A DNA stretch of 39,895 bases from Alphaproteobacteria bacterium (lineage in GTDB: Bacteria; Pseudomonadota; Alphaproteobacteria; Rhizobiales; Xanthobacteraceae): contig WQYW01000029.1 in the NCBI GenBank assembly GCA_009781045.1, positions 1 to 39,895 on the forward strand. The letters are read 5' to 3'. A program made the position numbers and the translations under genes. The stretch's first letter is position 1; each line of letters begins with the position of its first letter. A model generated the notes under the pieces. The model made no database searches. It was not told the origin of the DNA and saw only the letters and a list, made by a program, of their open reading frames with translations. Below are positions 34,007 through 39,895 of the stretch, piece by piece.

Positions 34007-34777
34007 ATGAAAAAACCGGTTGTCGGCGTGATCGGGAACACCCATTGCCTCGAAAATCGATTCGATGTCCAGATGGTGGGGGAGCGCAACCTGCGCGCCA
34101 TTGCCGAGGTCTCAGGCGCTCTGCCGCTGATGTTTGCCGGCCTGCCCGGGATCACCGATCTTGATGCCCTGCTTGAGGTGGTCGACGGCATCGTGCTCAC
34201 CGGGGCGCGCGCCAATGTCCACCCCGACCATTTCCACGCCGCCGCCAGCGTGCGCCATGAACCCTATGACAAGGGCCGCGACGACGTGGCGCTGACGCTG
34301 TCGAGGATCTGTGTGGAGCGTGGCATCCCGCTATTCGGCATCTGTCGTGGCTTCCAGGAGATGAATGTTGCTTTCGGCGGCACGCTGCACCCGGAGATTC
34401 GCGAGTTGCCCGGGCGCATGAACCATCGCATGCCACGGCTTGAGAATGGCGAGGTCCACCCCGATCCCAATGTGGTCTTCGCCGATCGCCACGATGTCAT
34501 TCTGGTGACCGGCGGGGCCTTTGCCCGCATCCTCGGCAGCGACCGCATCAAGGTCAATTCCCTGCATGGCCAGGGCATCCTTGAGCCGGGACCGCGGGTC
34601 CTGGTCGAGGGAGTGGCGCAAGACGGCACGATTGAAGCCATCCGCATCATGGATGCTCCGGGGTTTGCGCTCGGCGTGCAGTGGCACGCCGAATACGATC
34701 CCCAGATCAATCCGGTCAACCGCCTGCTGTTCGAGGCTTTCGGGGATGCCGTGTCGGGGCGCCGGGCCGCGCACTAG
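34007..34777 (+). CDS. Gamma-glutamyl-gamma-aminobutyrate hydrolase family peptidase (PuuD-like, C26)
   Basis: 256-residue class I glutamine-amidotransferase-like hydrolase. PuuD cleaves gamma-glutamyl-GABA in putrescine degradation; other members act on other gamma-glutamyl amides. Seen: KPVVGVIGNTH start, LPLMFAGLPG, VDGIVLTGARANVHPDH, nucleophile elbow PLFGICRGFQEMNVAFGG with Cys at about 113, NSLHGQG, and the His/Glu pair at about 227/229 in GVQWHAEYDP. All catalytic residues are present. AGGAACTG precedes the ATG. Its stop codon overlaps the stop of the convergent GntR gene in the four bases CTAG. Confidence 0.92.
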   Translation: MKKPVVGVIGNTHCLENRFDVQMVGERNLRAIAEVSGALPLMFAGLPGITDLDALLEVVDGIVLTGARANVHPDHFHAAASVRHEPYDKGRDDVALTLSRICVERGIPLFGICRGFQEMNVAFGGTLHPEIRELPGRMNHRMPRLENGEVHPDPNVVFADRHDVILVTGGAFARILGSDRIKVNSLHGQGILEPGPRVLVEGVAQDGTIEAIRIMDAPGFALGVQWHAEYDPQINPVNRLLFEAFGDAVSGRRAAH

Positions 34778-35571
34778 CGGTGTTTTGCCGAGACCTCCTT
34801 GACGGGCATCGACTCGCGTGCCGCCATTTCGCGGGCGGCCTGACGCAAGGAGGCCAGCGCCGCCATCTCTTCGGTCTGCTGGCGCAGTTCGGCAAGAGAT
34901 GCGATGGCGCGGTTGCGATCATCCTCCAGCACCTGGCCGAGATTGACCACTGCGGCATTGCAGTCGTGGCGCCGGATTGCCTCCACCACCCGCTTCATCT
35001 GGCGCGCGGTTTCGCGGCGGATGTGACGGGTGCGGTAATCAAGCGGGGCCTTCCACATCGTCGACCACACACTGTGGTTGGCGAGGTTGAGCAGGGTTTC
35101 GTCGAGCACCTCGTTGCCGGAGCCGCGGGCGATAAGCTGCACGGTTTTGGTCATCGAAAGCGCAAACGCCACCGGGTCGGGATTGTCGATCATGTCGCTG
35201 AGTTCGTCGGCGCGCCGTTCCAGCGTGTCGATATAGCTTTCGACCGGGGCGGTGGCCATCTCGCGCACCGCGTAGAGCGAGAGCGCAATCAGGACGTTGA
35301 AGAGATCCGTGATCCACTTCAGGGAAAGCGGCCGCACATAGGCGCCGCGTCGCGCCTGCAGATCAACCAGATGCTGCCGCTCCAGGATGTGCAGCGCTTC
35401 GCGCAGCAGCGCGCGGTTGACACTCAGTTCGCGTGCCAGATCGAGCTCCACCAGCCGTTCGCCGGGCTTGCGTCGGCCAGCCATGATCTCGCCTCCGAGG
35501 GCCTGCGCGATCTGTTCCGGGATGCTGGGCTGGGCGGGAACCTTGTCGGGATTGCTGGTTTCATCTGTCAT
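34774..35571 (-). CDS. GntR-family regulator with FCD ligand domain
   Basis: 265-residue transcription factor of the FadR/FCD subgroup. The N-terminal winged helix-turn-helix has the family pattern (EQIAQALGGEIMAGRRKPGE, RLVELDLARELSVNRALLRE, ALHILERQHLVDLQARRGAY). The C-terminal all-helical FCD domain includes MIDNPDPVAFALSMTKTVQL, NLANHSVWSTM, RRETARQMKRVVEAIRRHD, with His and Asp/Asn residues that may bind a metal or ligand. ATG 35571 is preferred over a TTG at 35601. Convergent with the PuuD-like gene, which it could regulate along with genes of related amine catabolism; that is inference. Confidence 0.88.
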   Translation of the reverse strand: MTDETSNPDKVPAQPSIPEQIAQALGGEIMAGRRKPGERLVELDLARELSVNRALLREALHILERQHLVDLQARRGAYVRPLSLKWITDLFNVLIALSLYAVREMATAPVESYIDTLERRADELSDMIDNPDPVAFALSMTKTVQLIARGSGNEVLDETLLNLANHSVWSTMWKAPLDYRTRHIRRETARQMKRVVEAIRRHDCNAAVVNLGQVLEDDRNRAIASLAELRQQTEEMAALASLRQAAREMAARESMPVKEVSAKHR

Positions 35572-35687
35572 GATCGTTATTCGTGTTACTCCACGGCCCA
35601 AAGGGGCGATGACTCTTAGTTCGCGCGAGCCGGAAAGATCGGCTCTTGCGGTTGGCGGCTCAGGCTAAATCCATTTCCAGACAATAT

Positions 35688-35891
35688 TCATCGGTGAAGG
35701 TCTCGATGGACAATAATGTGAAGGATCCATTCGCCAACAACTAACGCCATGCATATTAACATCAGACAAACGAGCCACGGGTTTGTGAGTCCGGAAAATC
35801 GGAGGTCTATTGTAGAATCGTTCGCGGTATTTTCAATTTGGTCGCGCGATCTCTCAATCCCGCGCAAAAAGACGTCCTTCAGGCGCGGCAC
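35688..35891 (-). CDS. Small single-span membrane protein or gene remnant
   Basis: 67-residue frame from a GTG at 35891. The N-terminal half is charged (RLKDVFLRGIERSRDQIENT). One hydrophobic helix sits near the C-terminus (WLVCLMLICMALVVGEWILH), followed by IIVHRDLHR. Codons are AT-richer than in neighbouring genes (TTA, ATA, ACA, AAT), suggesting foreign origin. The frame is open upstream to 36293, but that part belongs to the duplicated repeat unit. No ribosome site and no family recognised; it may be a 3' remnant of a larger gene. Confidence 0.3.
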   Translation of the reverse strand: MPRLKDVFLRGIERSRDQIENTANDSTIDLRFSGLTNPWLVCLMLICMALVVGEWILHIIVHRDLHR

Positions 35892-36192
35892 AGTTGTGGA
35901 CGCATGCCCTGCCGCCAAATCCGGTGCGACGGGTGGCGTGAAGATCGCCCCCTCCTGCGGTATCGGTGCTGCGTGCAGTTTCTCCGCTGTCTCCGGGCAG
36001 TGCAAACGACGATCAATGTGCAATGCTGGCTTCAGTTGTGGAGAGCCTCTTGTGTGCGGTGGAGGTGCGTGTGCGGCGTGGTTCAGACAGCAGGTGGCGC
36101 ACTGTTGAGCGCAGCAGCACGCGCCAATGGACAACGTTGGACCTGCGCAAGGCTGGACCTGTGTATGTGAGCTGTGGGCATTGCCACTTGCA

Positions 36193-36612
36193 GTGTCCAG
36201 ATTTCGGCGCTTGCAGCGAACCGGCACATCCGATCGGTCGCAGACAACGCTGCACCGCATCGACGCGGGTCGGCCCTGGTTTCGAGTTCCCACCAGCCGG
36301 ACAAGAACAAGCCGCGCTCAACAAACCTGGAATCCTTCAGGCTCGCCGCTTCACTTCATTGGCTACGTGTTGGCGCAGAACCAGGTTGATCTCGCTCTGG
36401 TAGCCATCAGCGGGCGCATGCTCCTTGAACCAGGCAAGCACGTTGGTCTCAAGTTGGAGTGTGATCGGACGGAAGAGGTAACCACGACGTGCATAAATCC
36501 AGTTTTCGGCAGGCACTCCCGGAATATCAATGGTATCGATCTGATCATCCGGCATCTCAGCGAGTTTCGCCAGTTGTTCGAGCTGTTCGGCACTAAGCTC
36601 CTTCCTGCTCAT
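36193..36612 (-). repeat. BrnA-containing duplicated unit, copy A
   Basis: About 420 bp comprising a BrnA-like gene and roughly 145 bp downstream of its stop. It matches 37253-37677 in the same orientation; the downstream non-coding part is also recognisably similar. Confidence 0.75.
36337..36612 (-). CDS. BrnA-family antitoxin, copy A
   Basis: 91-residue BrnA-type antitoxin. The N-terminal part is MSRKELSAEQLEQLAKLAEM, PDDQIDTIDIP, then the ribbon-helix-helix DNA-binding module FRPITLQLETNVLAWFKEHA, DGYQSEINLVLRQHV. BrnA proteins neutralise the BrnT RNase and repress the brnTA operon. Start at ATG 36612, although the frame is open to 36678. No BrnT-like gene is next to it on either side. 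About 70 percent identical to copy B. Confidence 0.82.
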   Translation of the reverse strand: MSRKELSAEQLEQLAKLAEMPDDQIDTIDIPGVPAENWIYARRGYLFRPITLQLETNVLAWFKEHAPADGYQSEINLVLRQHVANEVKRRA

Positions 36613-37252
36613 ATTGTGAAGATGGCAGTTCTGGTCTCGGGAAGTGACGTGGCCGACGCGGAAGCTGGCATTAATCATCGCACCAATAGTCCGGTCGTCA
36701 ACTTGAAGCTAAACAATTCGGGTACGCGTAAGTTCGCGGTGGCGACGGCAGCGAATGTCGGGAGTCCCTGCGCGGCCGTTCTCGACGATCGAGTGCTGAC
36801 AGTCGGGGTCATCCGTGAGCCGATCCCGAGCGGGATCTTTCAGATTGGAGGCAGCTTAACCGTCGAAACGGCCAGGATGAGGGTGATCCTGTTGCGTTCA
36901 GGTCCGCTGCCCGCTGAGATTCTGGTGGTGGAAGAGCGCATGGTCCCTCCAAGCCGAGACCGGCAGATAAGGGAAATCCCGGAATATCATGGTCCGGCCG
37001 GGACTGCAGAAGAGAGCGGGAAAGAATAGGGCGCAAGCTGTGCGGCATCCCGGTTTTCGCAGGCTGCAGGCTGGTTGCTGGTTGGCATCCTTCGTCCTTC
37101 GCGCCCGACAGGTTCTGGAGTGTTTGCCGGTCATGAAGAGTGCTGGAAACGGCTTAGGCAACGTTCCGGTGCGGCAGGCGAAGCGGGCGTGCTCCAGTTG
37201 GTGAGAGACCGGTCCGGGTACCGGGTAAAGTCTCTGTGCTCCGCCACGTGTG
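36613..37252. other. Spacer between the two BrnA units
   Basis: About 640 bases with no convincing gene. Plus-strand frames here are shadows extending from the antisense of the BrnA copies; no BrnT-like sequence was found on the minus strand. Confidence 0.4.
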
Positions 37253-37677
37253 GTGTCCACAGGTTTCGCCGCTTGCGGCGAAACGGCACTTCGGATCTGC
37301 AAGCCGGCAACTCTGCGCAGATTGAAACGGGCCGGCCCTGGTTGTGTGTTCCTTGTTCCCAGCAGCTGGACCCAGAACGTTGCCGCGCTCCTTTCGATCC
37401 TTCAGGTGTGCAGCTTCTCCGCATCGGCCACATGTTGGCGAAGAACCCGGTTGATCTCGCTCTGGAAGCCTTCCTCGGGCGCATGCTCCCTGAACCAGGC
37501 AACCACGCTGTTCTCGAGCAGGAGGGTGACTGGGCGGAAACGGGAACCACGACGTGCAAAGATCCAGTTTTCGGCCGGTACTTCCGGAATATCAATGGTG
37601 TCGATCTGATCATCCGGCAGTTCGGCTAGTTTCGTAAGTTGTTCGATCTGCTCTGCAATAAGTTTCTTCCTGCTCAT
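37253..37677 (-). repeat. BrnA-containing duplicated unit, copy B
   Basis: Partner of 36193-36612. Both copies share the gene and the downstream flank ending near GTGTCC on the plus strand. Confidence 0.75.
37402..37677 (-). CDS. BrnA-family antitoxin, copy B
   Basis: 91-residue paralogue of copy A with the same layout: MSRKKLIAEQIEQLTKLAEL, VPAENWIFARRG, RHH module FRPVTLLLENSVVAWFREHA, FQSEINRVLRQHV. Both copies keep their frames and the DNA-binding module despite about 25 substitutions, which suggests both are or were under selection. No toxin gene lies upstream between this gene and the VbhA-like gene. Confidence 0.82.
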   Translation of the reverse strand: MSRKKLIAEQIEQLTKLAELPDDQIDTIDIPEVPAENWIFARRGSRFRPVTLLLENSVVAWFREHAPEEGFQSEINRVLRQHVADAEKLHT

Positions 37678-37990
37678 CGTGTCTCATTTTTCTGCAACGT
37701 TGTTTTTGGTCACGGATGACCGATCGTGCGGGGTCATCGCGGATTCTACATTCGACAGCGAAAGCAGCTTCGTGACGTCCGGCTGGAGGAACGCTGTCGG
37801 AATTCGAAATTCATCCAGCCGCTGGTGGCGGTGCTGGCGACGTTGACGACTTCGCACTTCGCCTGGAATTCTTGGCTTCGAGCGATCGTTGTGTGTGTCA
37901 GGAGGGGATCGGCGCGCAAATTGGTTTTGCTTTCAGGACTTGTGAAACGACGGCCAGCGGTGCTGCGCATGTGAAGAGTGTAGGACACCT

Positions 37991-38203
37991 CTACGCAAAT
38001 TTCCGAAGCTTTTTGATCAGCGGCAGGATTTCTGTAACTTCAATGTCTCCGTTAATGAACGCATCAAAGATGGGGTCTACGTCAGGGCAATGCCGGGCCC
38101 CCTCCATCGCATTGCTATGAACGGCGCTCTGCACCATTTTCCGTCGCCGCTCCATTTCCTCGGCGGTGATCCTGGACGGCGTGATCCTGGTTGCAACGTT
38201 CAT
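37991..38203 (-). CDS. VbhA-like antitoxin with Fic-inhibitory motif
   Basis: 70-residue protein resembling VbhA-type antitoxins of Fic AMP-transferases. It has EMERRRKMVQSAVHSNAMEG, which contains the inhibitory-helix motif (S/T)xxxE(G/N) as SNAMEG, and then DPIFDAFINGDIEVTEILP, matching the family's conserved GdIs-type segment. The inhibitory Glu normally blocks ATP gamma-phosphate placement in the Fic partner. Downstream on the same strand (37678-37990), where the fic toxin should follow, only an unrelated frame of 80 residues is found. So the toxin is missing or unrecognisable. Confidence 0.7.
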   Translation of the reverse strand: MNVATRITPSRITAEEMERRRKMVQSAVHSNAMEGARHCPDVDPIFDAFINGDIEVTEILPLIKKLRKFA

Positions 38204-38623
38204 CAGTCAGGCCTTTTCATTCTTGTCCATGCACCAACCCTGACACGTCTTTCCGCTCTTTGCAGCAGGGAATTTCGTCGTCCTTTTGCGGAATCCGCAA
38301 CTCTTGTTCCGTTCGTGGAAAAGGGGGCGGGAGGAAAGGTGCTTCCGCGCCGAGGTCCGGCGAGGCCGGTGAGGGGGAGGCCAGGGAGCCGGGCGCTCCG
38401 GTGGTGGCTGTGCCGGAAAGGAGGATCGTTGATCGGAAAGGGTCTTTCGGATTTTTGTGTGGGTGAAGGGAAGTGCGACTGGCGGGATTTGAGGCTGTTC
38501 ACGGAATTCGACGTGAGCCTGGCTTGAAGCTTTGCTTCACGGCATTGGCGCCGTGCAATATCAGGTTTGGCCGAATCGCCTGCGCGCCCCTTTCGGGCTG
38601 CACACGATCGGGGGAGGGTACAG
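38204..38623. other. Stretch between the VbhA-like and flavin reductase genes
   Basis: About 420 bases with no recognised gene. The last 40 bases should hold the flavin reductase ribosome site and promoter. Confidence 0.4.
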
Positions 38624-39184
38624 ATGAAGCGTCCGAGGAAGAGCGACTTTCCGGTGAGCCAGGTGCGGCGTTATCTCGAGCCCGGACCGATCGTCCTGGT
38701 GTCATCAAGGTATCAGGGCGAGACCAACATCATGACGCTGGGCTGGCAGACCATTCTCGAATTCACCCCGTCGCTGGTGGGTCTGATGATCACGGCCGGC
38801 AATCACAGCTTTGAGCTTATTCGCGGCAGCGGGGAATGCGTCATCAACCTGCCGACCACGGCGTTGACCGATATCGTGTGCGCGATCGGCAATACCTCAG
38901 GCAGCGAGATCGACAAATTCGCTTCCTTTGGCCTGACCGCGGAACCGGCGAGCGAGGTTGCGGCCCCGCTGATCGGCGAATGCCACGCCTCCTTCGAGTG
39001 CCGCCTTCACGACGATGCCCTGGTTGAGCGCTATAACTTCTTCATCTTCGAAGTGGTCAAGGCGCATGTCGCCAAATCTCCCAAACACCCCGAGACGCTG
39101 CATTATACGGGCGATGGCGTTTTTATGGTGGCGGGCAGGATCATCCGCCGACGGTCGCTGTTTCGTCCGGAACTCCTGGACTGA
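38624..39184 (+). CDS. Flavin reductase-like FMN-binding protein
   Basis: 186-residue protein with the FMN-binding split-barrel fold. Members reduce or bind flavin for partner monooxygenases, or have unknown roles. Seen: PGPIVLVSSRYQGETNIMTL (flavin phosphate region), GWQTILEFTPSLVGLMIT, SFELIRGSGECVINLPTT, SGSEIDKFASFGLT, LIGECHASFECRLHDDALV and a C-terminal HYTGDGVFMVAGR. ATG 38624 has GGGGAGG 6 bases upstream. No monooxygenase partner is adjacent. Confidence 0.9.
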   Translation: MKRPRKSDFPVSQVRRYLEPGPIVLVSSRYQGETNIMTLGWQTILEFTPSLVGLMITAGNHSFELIRGSGECVINLPTTALTDIVCAIGNTSGSEIDKFASFGLTAEPASEVAAPLIGECHASFECRLHDDALVERYNFFIFEVVKAHVAKSPKHPETLHYTGDGVFMVAGRIIRRRSLFRPELLD

Positions 39185-39288
39185 AGTGCTCCGGGGGGAA
39201 CATTCTCCTCAAGGGGCTGCCGGCTCGGGGAGGTCGCATGGCAGGGATCCCGCTTGCTGGCTTGACGGGATCCCCGGTCTTTCGTCTT

Positions 39289-39800
39289 TCAGAACGCTTT
39301 TGCCGGGGTCATGGCGCGGATCACCGGCCAGGCGGCAGCGGCGGCAGCAAGATGTTTGATTGTATGGCCGGAGACGATGTGGCCGGTTGCAGCGAAGATC
39401 TGGGCATCGGAAAGTTCGAAGAGCTTGGCGAGAAGGTAGAAGGCGAGGACTGCGGCGAGCGGGATGCGGGCTCCGGGCAGAGGCGGCGTCAGCGCCAGTG
39501 CGGCTGCAAGCAGGATGCCGCCGAACTGCACCATCGTCCAGGGCGTGAGGTTCGAAGTTGCGATCACGGCGGCAAGAAGAGCGGCCGGGGCCATCGCAAG
39601 CGTCAGGCTCCTGCCGGCCCGGGGGCTGATCCGGGTCGAAGCCGCCATGCCGAGAAAGCCGGCGAATGCCACTGCCATGCCGGCGCGATCAAGCGCGAGA
39701 CCAGGCTGACCTTCAGGGGACAGATGATAGACGCTGGAACCCGCGCAGGTGGCGATCATGCCGGCGAAGAACCAGGCGGGTGCGATTAAAACCTTGGGGG
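39289..39800 (-). pseudogene. Ceramidase-like membrane protein, 5' end missing
   Basis: The frame 39289-39759 and its open upstream extension read FFAGMIATCAGSSVYHLSPE, ALDRAGMAVAFAGFL, several membrane helices, and the end VSGHTIKHLAAAAAAW. This pattern (early YHL, Asp, late H-x-x-KH with Ala-rich helix) matches bacterial membrane proteins related to alkaline ceramidases. By family length about 50 N-terminal residues are missing. At about 39800 the protein-like sequence gives way to another frame that ends at 39804-39806. So the gene seems cut by an insertion or rearrangement. If ATG 39759 is used the product is 156 residues. Confidence 0.55.
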
Positions 39801-39803
39801 ACC

Positions 39804-39895
39804 TCAGGCGGCCATTTTCGTCTCCCAGTACCGTGACCAGTCGCCATTGAACCGGCAGATCCTCAATGCAGCCATGAGTTCTGCATTCCTGACCA
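39804..39895 (-). CDS. 3' end of an unidentified ORF at the window edge
   Basis: A frame open from the window edge reads AELMAALRICRFNGDWSRYW then ETKMAA and stops at 39804-39806. It looks like a real protein end and lies exactly where the ceramidase-like gene loses its 5' part, so a transposase is a reasonable guess. Only 30 residues are visible; not identified. Confidence 0.35.
   Translation of the reverse strand, partial: VRNAELMAALRICRFNGDWSRYWETKMAA

Noticed and set aside
36127..37029. 300-residue plus-strand frame
   Set aside because: Runs antisense over BrnA copy A; the BrnA reading is supported by family match and by the second copy.

Overview
The window comes from an alphaproteobacterium, most likely Hyphomicrobiales (the Bradyrhizobium/Rhodopseudomonas side). 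The evidence is a Porin_2-type outer-membrane porin, a GcrA cell-cycle regulator, high GC, an rplM-rpsI promoter of alphaproteobacterial style and many acyl-CoA metabolism genes. It looks like chromosome in which ordinary housekeeping genes alternate with gene-poor, decayed accessory stretches.

Layout. 1-5.1 kb: porin, gcrA, a small ribbon-helix-helix-like protein, a YdcF/ElyC-type membrane protein and a saccharopine-dehydrogenase-like enzyme. 5.2-8.6 kb: a frameshifted small membrane gene, a doubtful ORF and a Wzz/Wzc-like polysaccharide chain-length protein with an aspartate-rich linker and a degenerate kinase domain. 9-13.3 kb: a UvrD-family helicase carrying a Gln/Pro/Gly minisatellite, facing a SWIM zinc-finger gene broken by a frameshift. 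14-18 kb: a Sel1-repeat protein, a CaiB-type CoA-transferase gene split by repeat material that looks like a CRISPR remnant, then an SDR dehydrogenase and an acyl-CoA dehydrogenase. 18.4-19.5 kb: an intact PIN toxin-antitoxin pair. 20.1-25.4 kb: conserved block of DUF2842, metY, CoA-binding protein and enoyl-CoA hydratase on the minus strand, then a PaaI thioesterase, rplM-rpsI and an ABM-type monooxygenase on the plus strand.

25.4-30.3 kb is accessory and gene-poor. It holds a solitary protein that I read as a TOTE-conflict-system component (helical DUF7017-like region plus two S1/CSD-like domains) and a DUF433 antitoxin without a toxin. 30.3-35.6 kb returns to metabolism: an acyl-CoA synthetase, an AI-2E transporter, a PuuD-like peptidase and a GntR regulator. 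35.6-38.2 kb collects orphan antitoxins: two BrnA paralogues in a duplicated unit of about 420 bp and a VbhA-like protein with a Fic-inhibitory motif, with no BrnT or Fic toxin visible. The right end has a flavin reductase and a ceramidase-like membrane gene that has lost its 5' end next to a partial ORF running off the window.

How the genes work together: the CoA-transferase remnant, SDR, acyl-CoA dehydrogenase, enoyl-CoA hydratase, PaaI thioesterase and acyl-CoA synthetase suggest fatty-acid or branched-acyl catabolism. The accessory parts are the most interesting: the CRISPR-like repeats inside a broken gene, the lone TOTE-type protein, and the antitoxin collection look like remains of several conflict systems. 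No tRNA, rRNA, cas gene or complete insertion sequence was recognised. All assignments rest on reading the sequence; no database search was run.
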